Part shown: piece after piece, positions 24,739 through 33,760 of the stretch
How positions within the stretch are numbered: the stretch's first letter is position 1
Layout: each line of letters starts with the position of its first letter
Program-made: the position numbers and the translations under genes
Notes under the pieces: generated by a model
Told to the model about the DNA's origin: nothing
Seen by the model: only the letters and a program-made list of their open reading frames with translations
Database searches by the model: none
Assembly: GCF_031458095.1 (NCBI RefSeq)
Contig: NZ_JAVDXU010000001.1
Coordinates: forward strand, 124,001-188,000
Reading direction: 5' to 3'
Length of the DNA: 64,000 bases
DNA from: Pelomonas saccharophila_A
GTDB taxonomy: Bacteria; Pseudomonadota; Gammaproteobacteria; Burkholderiales; Burkholderiaceae_C

Positions 24739-25590
24739 ATGACAAGCGCCACGCTGCGTCCACCCGAGGTCGCCGGCATGGGCCGGGGCCTGAGCCTGGC
24801 CCTGGTCGCCCATGGTCTGCTCATCCTCGCCCTCAGCTATGGCCTGAACTGGCACAGCGATTCCTCGCCGGCCTTCGAGGCCGAGCTGTGGTCGTCCGTG
24901 CCCCAGGTCGCCGCGCCGCGCGAGGAAGCACCGCCGGAGCCGGAACCCGAGGCACCCAAGCCCGATACCCGAGCCCAGCAGCGCGCCGCCGAAGAGGCAG
25001 CCGCCGAGCAGCAGCGCGAGGCCGAGATCGCCATCGCCAAGGAAAAGAAACGCAAGCAAGAGAAGGCCCGTGAGGAAGCGGCTCAGCTCGAGCGCGAGAA
25101 GGCCGCCAAGGAAGCCAAGGACAAGGCCGCGAAGGACAAGGCCGCCAAGGAAGAACAGGAGCGCGCCAAGAAGGACAAGGCGGCCAAGGACGCCAAAGAG
25201 GCGAAGGAAGCCAAGGACGCCGACGCCAAGCGCGAGGCCCAGCGCCAGGAATTCCTGCGTCGCATCCAGGGCATGGCCGGCGGCCAGCCGAATTCGACGG
25301 GCACCGCAGCCCAGAACGCCGCACCGTCGGCGGGCTGGGTGGGCCGGGTCAAGGGCAAGATCCGGCCGCTGATCATCTACGCCGACGACGGCGCGGCCAA
25401 CCCGACGGCCGAGATCCAGGTGACGCTGGGGCCCGATGGCCGCATCCTTGGCAGCAAGGTGCTCAAGGCCAGCGGCGATGCCGAATGGGACCGGGCCGTG
25501 CTTCGCGCCATCGACAAGGCCGAGGTCTTGCCGCGTGACGATGGGCGCGTGCCGCCCGTCATCATCCTGACCTTCCGGCCGCGCGAATAG
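24739..25590 (+). CDS. tolA: cell envelope protein TolA
   Basis: 283 residues. A short cytoplasmic tail and one membrane helix (about 18-35) are followed by a long charged coiled coil (about 70-175) built of Ala, Lys and Glu repeats such as KDKAAKDKAAKEEQERAKK, then a TonB-like C-terminal domain (about 195-283, with GWVGRVKGKIRPLI and PTAEIQVTLGPDGRIL). TolA transmits motor energy to Pal at the outer membrane. The helical domain is short compared with the 421-residue E. coli TolA. The operon ends here: no tolB, pal or cpoB follows, and the next gene is on the other strand. Confidence 0.92.
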   Translation: MTSATLRPPEVAGMGRGLSLALVAHGLLILALSYGLNWHSDSSPAFEAELWSSVPQVAAPREEAPPEPEPEAPKPDTRAQQRAAEEAAAEQQREAEIAIAKEKKRKQEKAREEAAQLEREKAAKEAKDKAAKDKAAKEEQERAKKDKAAKDAKEAKEAKDADAKREAQRQEFLRRIQGMAGGQPNSTGTAAQNAAPSAGWVGRVKGKIRPLIIYADDGAANPTAEIQVTLGPDGRILGSKVLKASGDAEWDRAVLRAIDKAEVLPRDDGRVPPVIILTFRPRE

Positions 25591-25617
25591 TCCCGAAACA
25601 GTCCCGAGGCTAGGGCT

Positions 25618-26898
25618 TCAGATCTCCAGGGAGATCGGCCGCCCCGGCAGCACCCGGTGCAACTCGTCGGCCAATGCCTGCAGGTTCATGGGCTTGCTGA
25701 GGTAGCCATCCATGCCGGCGCTCAGGCAGAGGCTGCGCCGCAAGTCACTGTCGCCGGCCGTCGCCGCGACGATGGGAAACGGTGGCAGCGTGCCGATGCG
25801 CTGCAGGGACCTCAGGTGCTCGCTGGCCTCCAACCCGTCCATGACCGGCATGTCCACGTCCATCAGCACCATGTCGGGCGGCTCATCGCAGCAGGAGTCG
25901 AGCGCCTCGATCCCGTCGCCGGCGACCACCACCTCATAGCCCAGCGCTTCAAGCTGACCGCGCGCGACGATCTGGTTCACCACGTTGTCGTCGACCACGA
26001 GCACACGGCGGCATTCCTGGACATACAGCGGTGTCGGCGACGACAGCCGCGACAGCGCCGTCGAGGTTCGCTCGTCAACGTGAGCCGTGAAGCGCTCCAG
26101 CTCCAGCGGGCTGAGCGGCAGCACCCGGATGTCGACCGGGCCACGGCCACGCATGCGCAGCGTCTCGGAGCCCAAAACCACGGCCAGCACGGTCCAGAGG
26201 CTGGGCAGGGCCTGCGCAATCTGTTCGAGCAGCGACAGATCCTCGCCGCTCTGTTCCGCGACGATCATCAACATCGGCGCCAGTCCGGCAGTCGTCGCCG
26301 CAGCGGCGTCTTCCAAGGATCCGAATGACATCACATGCCAGCCCAGCTGCCGCAGCCGCGCCTCGACCGAGTCCAGTGCACCGGGCAAGGGACTGACCAG
26401 CCATGCCACGCTGCCGGCGGCGTCCGGCGGGTGTTCGACCGCCACCTCCTGCGCGGCGACCTCGCCGCTCAGCGAGATCACCAAGCCATCCCGCCCAGCG
26501 TCCACGAACTGGACCAGGCCGGCCGTGGCCGGGCACGGCGCCTCGGCCCGCGCCACCAGCCCCTGGGCGGCATCGGCATCCTCTGCCACCAGATGCAGGC
26601 GTTGCAAGACGCCCATGACCTCGGCCGGGCTGTGCTTCCCGGTGCCGGCAGCGTGGATGACGATACTGCTGCGGCCGAACACGGGCGGCTCGACTTCCGC
26701 GCGGAACATGACGAAACCCGACTCAAAGCAGTCGACGATGCCAAGCAGGATCCGATGGACGCCGGCCCGAAGAAAAGGCCCGGGATCATGGAGTTCAAGG
26801 CGCGGGCCTTGATAGTCGAAGTAGGCGACCAGCCCCTTCCTTCTGGCGTGCGGCAGCACGTCGCGCGCGCTTTGCGTGAACAGCTCTGAAAATTCCAT
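25618..26898 (-). CDS. degenerate hybrid-kinase-like protein with C-terminal receiver
   Basis: 426 residues. The C-terminal receiver (about 297-420) is intact: acidic pair D303/D304, phosphoacceptor D347 in MVLMDVDMPVMDG, T380 and K402. The middle (about 150-280) looks like a second receiver fold without the Asp (LVSPLPGALDSVEARLRQLGW, LMIVAEQSGEDL). Residues 1-105 resemble the end of a histidine-kinase HATPase region, but no H-box, N-box or clear G-box is seen. There is no DNA-binding domain. It may be a cut-down hybrid kinase acting as a phosphate sink or partner-binding regulator. No cognate kinase is adjacent. Confidence 0.75.
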   Translation of the reverse strand: MEFSELFTQSARDVLPHARRKGLVAYFDYQGPRLELHDPGPFLRAGVHRILLGIVDCFESGFVMFRAEVEPPVFGRSSIVIHAAGTGKHSPAEVMGVLQRLHLVAEDADAAQGLVARAEAPCPATAGLVQFVDAGRDGLVISLSGEVAAQEVAVEHPPDAAGSVAWLVSPLPGALDSVEARLRQLGWHVMSFGSLEDAAAATTAGLAPMLMIVAEQSGEDLSLLEQIAQALPSLWTVLAVVLGSETLRMRGRGPVDIRVLPLSPLELERFTAHVDERTSTALSRLSSPTPLYVQECRRVLVVDDNVVNQIVARGQLEALGYEVVVAGDGIEALDSCCDEPPDMVLMDVDMPVMDGLEASEHLRSLQRIGTLPPFPIVAATAGDSDLRRSLCLSAGMDGYLSKPMNLQALADELHRVLPGRPISLEI

Positions 26899-26989
26899 GG
26901 ACGGACAGCTACTGACTGTCCGCCAGATTAGGACAAACCCGGTTTCCTCGTCGTTTCCAAATGTGGCGCCTGCTTACCAATGGGCAGGG

Positions 26990-27490
26990 TCAGCGTGAGC
27001 GATCGGGTGCCGGCTTCAAGACCGTGCCATCGACGGACCAGCGGCCCGAACCCCACAGGGCAATGACCAGGGCCAGCACCCCCCACAGGATGTGCTGGGC
27101 TTCGCCGGCGGGCGACAGGTCTTCGGCCGGCAGCGACAGCGCCGCCATCAGGTTGACGACGAACAGCCCGGCCCCGGCGAAGCGCCCTGCCAGGCCGAGC
27201 ACCAGCAGCACCGGGATCGCCAGTTCACCCGCAGCGCCCATATAGGCCGCCAGCGCCGGCGGCAGCAGCGGCACCTGGTAGTAGTCGTTGAACAGGGCCA
27301 GCGTGGCCGACCAGTCGCGCAGCTTGGTCAGGCCCGACATGAAGAAGATCTTGGCCACGTACAGCCGCGCCGCCAGCAGGGCGAGCGACTGCAGATGGCT
27401 GACCAGCGTGTCCAGCGGTGCGGGCAGGCGGGTCGGCTGCAGGCCCGGGTCGGTGAAGGCACGCAGGGCGGTGGAGATCAGAGCTTTCAT
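26990..27490 (-). CDS. DoxX-family membrane protein of the bufferin operon
   Basis: 166 residues, four predicted membrane segments: ALLAARLYVAKIFFMSGLTK, YMGAAGELAIPVLLVLGLAG, AGLFVVNLMAALSLP and HILWGVLALVIALWG. DoxX proteins are small quinone- or thiol-linked membrane proteins of uncertain reaction. In bufferin (hvfABCE-type) loci a DoxX protein is the usual membrane partner, perhaps moving electrons or disulfides for the periplasmic peptide. It is the last gene, overlapping the DUF2063 gene by 4 bases. Function here is inferred from that context. Confidence 0.85.
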   Translation of the reverse strand: MKALISTALRAFTDPGLQPTRLPAPLDTLVSHLQSLALLAARLYVAKIFFMSGLTKLRDWSATLALFNDYYQVPLLPPALAAYMGAAGELAIPVLLVLGLAGRFAGAGLFVVNLMAALSLPAEDLSPAGEAQHILWGVLALVIALWGSGRWSVDGTVLKPAPDRSR

Positions 27491-28188
27491 GGCGTCGAAG
27501 TCGGGTGAGGGTTGGGCATCGTCCTGACCCCTAGCAGCCAGGCGTTCTGTAGCGCGGCCTGCAGCCAGGCGCCGAAGTCAAAGTCGGCTTCAGCGGCAGA
27601 ACCTTTCACTTCCGAGGCTTCCAGGGCCTGGGCCAGATTCACATCGCGCAGCAGGGCGGCGAAGAAAGCCGCCTCGGCCGTCGACAACGCCTGCCATTCG
27701 CCGCGCCAGCCGCGGCGCCAGACCAGCACCGGCCCGTCCTGCTGGGTGATCAAGGCCACGCCAGGGCGCAGCCGCAGGCCCAGGGACTCGGGCGCCGTCG
27801 TGCCCAGCAGCGTCAGCGACTCGACGTCCAGGTCCGCATCCGCGGCGCGCTCGGCTTGATGCAGGGCCCAATCCAGCCGCGCCAGATCGGGCAGGCCCGA
27901 GGCCTCGCCGGCGCGCTCGACCAGAAAGGCCTCCAACGCCCCGCCCCACTGGCCCAAGTCGCCGCTCTCGGGCGGATGCGTACGCCAGAAGGTCCAGGCC
28001 AGCGAGGCGAACTCGTCCTCGCCCAGCGCTTCGCGCAGGCGCGCAAAGGGCACGGCCAGGGCCTGGGCCGACAGGGCCTGCAAGTTGCGGCGATAGGCGG
28101 TGAGGCCGCGAGCGGTGCCGGTCAGCGTCACGGGCGCATCGCCGCGACCCAGCAGGGCGTCGACGAAAGCCTGTTGCTCCGCCTTCAT
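27487..28188 (-). CDS. DUF2063 partner protein of the MNIO enzyme (HvfC/BufC-like)
   Basis: 233 residues. The N-terminal part has the DUF2063 pattern (QQAFVDALLGRGD, LTAYRRNLQALSAQALAVPFARLREALGEDEFASLAWTFWRTHPP), and the C-terminal half (about 110-215) is the companion domain that holds the enzyme and precursor. In characterised systems this protein forms a complex with the DUF692 enzyme and is needed for peptide modification. It overlaps both its neighbours by ATGA, so enzyme, partner and DoxX protein are made together. The start at 28188 is chosen for that overlap; a longer frame upstream lies within the enzyme gene. Confidence 0.88.
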   Translation of the reverse strand: MKAEQQAFVDALLGRGDAPVTLTGTARGLTAYRRNLQALSAQALAVPFARLREALGEDEFASLAWTFWRTHPPESGDLGQWGGALEAFLVERAGEASGLPDLARLDWALHQAERAADADLDVESLTLLGTTAPESLGLRLRPGVALITQQDGPVLVWRRGWRGEWQALSTAEAAFFAALLRDVNLAQALEASEVKGSAAEADFDFGAWLQAALQNAWLLGVRTMPNPHPTSTP

Positions 28189-29036
28189 GCGGCCACCGCC
28201 CTGGCCCGCGCGGCTTCGGCCAGCAGCACGCCGAGATCGGGCACATCGGTATCCCATTCGATCAGCGTCGGCACCGGCCCCAGGCGCCGCAGGGCATGCT
28301 GATAGACGCGCCAGACTTCGTCGCGCACGCAGCTGCCGTGGTCGTCGATGACCAGGCCGTCCTCGCGCTCACAGTGGCCGGCCAGATGGATCTCGCCAAC
28401 GTGGCCAGGCCGGATGGCATCGACCCAGCGCATGGCTTCGAGGGCCGCGGCCGTGGGCGCCAGGCCGTCGTTGCGGGCGTTGACGAAGAGGTTGTTGACG
28501 TCCAGCAACAGGCCGCAGCCGCTGCGCCGCGCCAGCTCGTTGAAGAACTCGGGCTCGGCCAGGGTGTCGCCGGCCCAGCCGACATAGGCGCTGATGTTCT
28601 CGACCAACAGGGGCCGGCCCAGGCGCTCCTGCACCTGTTGGACATGGCTGACCATCAGCGCCAGCGACTCGTCGGTGAAGGGGATGGGCAGCAGGTCGGC
28701 CGCGTGCAGCCCCGAACCCACGCGGGCAAAGCAGGCGTGGTCGGACACCCAGCGCGGCTGCATGCGTTCGACCAGGCGGGCCAGGCGCTGCAGATGGGCA
28801 TGGTCCAGCCCCGCGGCCGAGCCCAGGGCCAGGCCGACGCCGTGCAAGCTGAGCTCATAGGCCGCGCGGCCGGCTTCCAGCACGGCCAGGGCGATGCCGC
28901 CGTCGGCGAAGAAATTCTCGGAATGGACCTCGATGAAGCCGAGCGCCGGGCGCTCGGCCAGCAAGGTCTCGTAATGCGGCTGGCGCCAGCCAATTCCCAC
29001 GCAATCCACGCAGGGATCGGCCGGCGCCATGGTCAT
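28185..29036 (-). CDS. DUF692 multinuclear non-heme iron enzyme (MNIO, HvfB/BufB-like)
   Basis: 283 residues from the ATG at 29036 (a TTG at 29045 is possible). TIM-barrel MNIO enzymes use two or three iron atoms to rebuild peptide cysteines. Probable metal ligands and conserved blocks: GIGWRQPHYETLL (H21), EVHSENFF (H38, E40), SLHGVGL (H65), LLVENISAY (E146, N147), LLLDVNNLFVNARN (D179, N181), GEIHLAGH (H217) and VIDDHGSCV (D232, H233). In Haemophilus and Caulobacter homologues it modifies the DUF2282 precursor into a copper-chelating product with thiooxazole- or oxazolone-type groups. It lies 13 bases after the precursor gene. Confidence 0.92.
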   Translation of the reverse strand: MTMAPADPCVDCVGIGWRQPHYETLLAERPALGFIEVHSENFFADGGIALAVLEAGRAAYELSLHGVGLALGSAAGLDHAHLQRLARLVERMQPRWVSDHACFARVGSGLHAADLLPIPFTDESLALMVSHVQQVQERLGRPLLVENISAYVGWAGDTLAEPEFFNELARRSGCGLLLDVNNLFVNARNDGLAPTAAALEAMRWVDAIRPGHVGEIHLAGHCEREDGLVIDDHGSCVRDEVWRVYQHALRRLGPVPTLIEWDTDVPDLGVLLAEAARARAVAA

Positions 29037-29049
29037 GGCCGTCAAGCGG

Positions 29050-29310
29050 TCACTTCTTGGGGGCGGTCAGCTTGCCGCCTTCCTTCTCGCACGTGCCCTT
29101 GGCGACGTACTTCCATTCGTTGGCGTCCTTGTCGGCCTTGGACTGGCCGGCGCAGGAGTGGCTGCCGTTGGCGGTGGCGCAGTCGTTCTGGCCGGCCTTG
29201 GCGATGCCGTAGCACTTCTCCTTGGCGGCGTCGGCGGCCTGGGCCTGGGCGACGAGGCCCAGGGACAGGGCGGCGGCGAGGGCGGAGGACACGAGGGCTT
29301 GGTTCTTCAT
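29050..29310 (-). CDS. bufferin-type RiPP precursor (DUF2282, HvfA/BufA-like)
   Basis: 86 residues: a signal peptide (cut after VAQAQA, residue 26) and a 60-residue mature part with four Cys at C33, C44, C53 and C74, in EKCYGIAKAGQNDC, HSCAGQSK and KGTCEKEGGK. This is the DUF2282/BUF_82 pattern: Cys-rich, Lys-rich, exported peptides whose cysteines are modified by the adjacent DUF692 enzyme to bind Cu(I) in the periplasm. There is no separate leader after the signal peptide. GGAGA lies upstream of the ATG. A longer minus-strand frame covers the sigma genes but is antisense; this start is set by the signal peptide. Confidence 0.92.
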   Translation of the reverse strand: MKNQALVSSALAAALSLGLVAQAQAADAAKEKCYGIAKAGQNDCATANGSHSCAGQSKADKDANEWKYVAKGTCEKEGGKLTAPKK

Positions 29311-29360
29311 GGACAGGTCTCCAAAAGGTTGGGGGGTGAAAGGCGGCCGATGATGCGGCG

Positions 29361-29397
29361 GCAAGGACGAAGTCGCAAGACGCTGTCGAGTCCTTAC
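29361..29397. promoter_or_regulatory. divergent promoter region with mirrored GYAAGGAC boxes
   Basis: In the 100-base gap between the precursor and the sigma gene, GCAAGGAC (29361-29368, plus) and GTAAGGAC (29397-29390, minus) face each other. Each is placed where a -35 element for its own gene would be: about 80 bases upstream of the precursor ATG and 42 bases upstream of the sigma ATG. They are candidate recognition sites of the divergent ECF sigma factor. A TACACT box at 29395-29400 is a possible house-keeping -10 for the sigma gene. Confidence 0.4.
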
Positions 29398-29410
29398 ACT
29401 GCCCGCCGTC

Positions 29411-29992
29411 ATGACCGCAACGCCCGATTTCTGCCGCCAGATCGAGACCCTGCGCCCGGCCCTGCTGAAATACGCACGGCTGCAGCTGCGCAACCCCGCC
29501 TGGGCCGAGGACGCCGTCTCCGAGACTCTGCTGGCGGCGCTGGAAAAGCCCCAGGCCTTTGCCGGCGCCAGCCAGCTCAAGACCTGGCTCGTGGGCATCC
29601 TCAAGCACAAGCTCGTCGACCAGATCCGCAAGAACAGCCGCGAGATGTCGACCACGGCCACGAGCGACGACGGCGAGGACCTGGACGAGTTGCTCTTTGC
29701 CGGCGACGGCCATTGGCGCGAGGCCCAGCACGACTGGGGCAACCCCGAGGACGTGCTGCGCCAGGTCGACTTCATGAAGGTGCTGGAAGCCTGCGTCGAG
29801 AAGCTGCCCGGCCAGCAGGGGCGGCTGTTCATGATGCGGGAGTGGCTGGAGCTGGAATCCGACGAGATCTGTAAGGAACTGGCGATCACGCCGACGAATC
29901 TCTGGGTCATGCTGCACCGCGCCCGACTGCGGCTGAGGGACTGCCTGCAGGCAGGCTGGTTCACTGCAGCGCCCAATGGAGGAGCGTCTTGA
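29411..29992 (+). CDS. ECF-type sigma-70 factor
   Basis: 193 residues. Region 2 (about 12-80) has LRPALLKYARLQLRNPAWAEDAVSETLL and TWLVGILKHKLVDQIRK; region 4 (about 118-182) has LEACVEKLPGQQGRLFMMREWLELESDEICKELAITPTNLWVMLHRARLRLRDCL. It lacks regions 1 and 3, as ECF factors do. It is encoded divergently from the bufferin operon and directly followed by an anti-sigma gene, so it probably activates both transcripts when copper or a related stress releases it. ECF factors of this kind often precede DUF2282 operons in Proteobacteria. Confidence 0.93.
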   Translation: MTATPDFCRQIETLRPALLKYARLQLRNPAWAEDAVSETLLAALEKPQAFAGASQLKTWLVGILKHKLVDQIRKNSREMSTTATSDDGEDLDELLFAGDGHWREAQHDWGNPEDVLRQVDFMKVLEACVEKLPGQQGRLFMMREWLELESDEICKELAITPTNLWVMLHRARLRLRDCLQAGWFTAAPNGGAS

Positions 29993-30183
29993 TCAAGCTG
30001 AAGATCACTTGCCGGGAGGCCACGCAGATCACGTTGCAGGCCGAAGACCGCCGCGTGCCGCTGGCCGAGCGCCTGTCGCTGCGCCTGCACCACCGGATCT
30101 GCAGCAACTGTCGCCGCTTCTTCCGCCAGGTCCACCTGATGCGCCACGCCAGCGCGCGCTGGCGCCAGTACAGCGAAGAATAG
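29989..30183 (+). CDS. small zinc-finger anti-sigma factor
   Basis: 64 residues from a TTG that overlaps the sigma stop; GGAGGAG is placed correctly for it. The zf-HC2 type zinc motif H34-x3-C38-x2-C41 (HHRICSNC) and a first Cys at C8 are visible, and the protein is basic with no membrane segment. Such small soluble anti-sigma factors hold their ECF partner until a redox or metal signal disturbs the zinc site. Its TAG stop (30181-30183) is also the first three bases of the inverted-repeat element that follows. Confidence 0.82.
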   Translation: MIKLKITCREATQITLQAEDRRVPLAERLSLRLHHRICSNCRRFFRQVHLMRHASARWRQYSEE

Positions 30184-30450
30184 GGCCTGCTGACGCTACG
30201 ACAATGGGCCGCGTTGTGGCCAGAAAGGCCGCAGGCACGACAGCAAACCGCAAGCTGGGCTCCTCGCCCAGCGAGGATTTGCAACACAGCATGCGGCCTT
30301 TCTGGCCACAACCCTTCGGGAAGGCCCGCCGCAAGGGCCACTCGTTGTTGCAGCCCTGGCCCGCACACGAGTGCGGGCGGCGCGCTGCGTCTAGATTGGC
30401 CCCTTGCGTCGGGCCTTCGCGACCCATCGCCGTAGCGTCAACAGGCCCTA
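30181..30450. repeat. 270-bp inverted-repeat element (MITE-like or structured terminator)
   Basis: Ends in 33-bp inverted repeats (30181-30213 and 30418-30450) matching at 29 of 33 positions, beginning TAGGGCCTGYTGACGCTACG. The outer TA on both sides would suit the TA duplication made by IS630/Tc1-type transposases. Inside is a perfect 20-bp inverted pair (30214-30233 with 30292-30311) around a smaller hairpin GCTGGGC/GCCCAGC (30254-30272), and a 106-base stretch unique to the right half. It has no reading frame that looks like a protein. It fills the whole gap between the anti-sigma stop and the pcp stop. It may be a MITE; it may also serve both genes as a terminator. Confidence 0.7.
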
Positions 30451-30451
30451 C

Positions 30452-31105
30452 TCAGGCCACCGGCGCGCCTTCATCCGGCTCGCCCGAGGCCAGGGCCTCG
30501 TCGCCCGTCAGTGCGATGGCGATCGCCAGCTTGATGGCCTCGACCTGGGCCGCCAGGCTCATGCTGGGCAGCGTCGGCTGGCTGCGCGCGGCCTGCTCGG
30601 GCAAGGCGGGGATGTGGATGAAGCCGCTCTTCACGTCGCGGCCGGCGAGCTGGTGCTGCAGCTCGAAGAACACCTGGTTGCAGACAAAGGCGCCGGCCGA
30701 CAGCGACAGCCCGGCCGGATGCCCGGCCGCACGCAGGCCGTTGCGCATGGCCTTGATGGGCAAGGTCGAGAAATAGGCGGCCGGCGCTCCCGCACGCACC
30801 GGCACGTCCTGGAGCCGCTCGCCGGCGTTGTCGGCGATGCGGGCATCGATGAGGTTGACGGCCACGCGCTCGATGGAGATCTCGGTGCGGCCGCTGGCCT
30901 GGCCCAGGGCAATGACCAGCCCGGGCTGCACTTCGGCCAGCGCCTCGGCCAGGGCGACGGGGGCGGCGCCAAAGCTGGTCGGCAGGCAGCGTGCCTGCAC
31001 CAGGGCGCCCGCGATGATGTGGCCCTGCACGGCGCGCGCGACTTCCCAGGAAGGATTGATGGCTTCGCCGCCAAAGGGTTCGAAACCGGTGAGCAGGATG
31101 TTCAT
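30452..31105 (-). CDS. pcp: pyroglutamyl-peptidase I
   Basis: 217 residues, the usual length. Pcp is a cytoplasmic cysteine peptidase that removes N-terminal pyroglutamate. The catalytic triad is visible as E79 (ISIERVAVN), C142 (GAFVCNQVFF) and H164 (GFIHIP); the N-terminus MNILLTGFEPFGGEAINPSW is a family hallmark. The start at 31105 is therefore firm. The gene is divergent from the first pilus ATPase gene and its stop lies one base from the end of the inverted-repeat element. No related peptide-use genes are nearby. Confidence 0.94.
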   Translation of the reverse strand: MNILLTGFEPFGGEAINPSWEVARAVQGHIIAGALVQARCLPTSFGAAPVALAEALAEVQPGLVIALGQASGRTEISIERVAVNLIDARIADNAGERLQDVPVRAGAPAAYFSTLPIKAMRNGLRAAGHPAGLSLSAGAFVCNQVFFELQHQLAGRDVKSGFIHIPALPEQAARSQPTLPSMSLAAQVEAIKLAIAIALTGDEALASGEPDEGAPVA

Positions 31106-31201
31106 GCCGCCATTCTCGCCAAGCCGGCTCGAGGCCGCAGGCCGTGGGTCTATGGCGCCAGCACGGTGCTTCTTCGGGGCTGGCCCCGGGTGGCGGCCCT
31201 C

Positions 31202-31207
31202 CATAAT
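31202..31207 (+). promoter_or_regulatory. candidate -10 box (CATAAT) of the MSHA cluster
   Basis: CATAAT lies 27 bases before the ATG of the first ATPase gene in the 129-base gap divergent from pcp. A -35 cannot be named with confidence. It is the only plausible start point for the long plus-strand pilus transcript. Confidence 0.35.
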
Positions 31208-31234
31208 CGTCGGCAACCCCTGCTGCCCCAGCCC

Positions 31235-33756
<2,522 letters not shown>

Positions 33757-33760
<4 letters not shown>

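Noticed and set aside
29311..30147. Minus-strand frame joining the RiPP precursor to an N-terminal part antisense to the sigma and anti-sigma genes.
   Set aside because: The precursor has a normal signal peptide start at 29310 with a Shine-Dalgarno; sequence before it has no conserved features.
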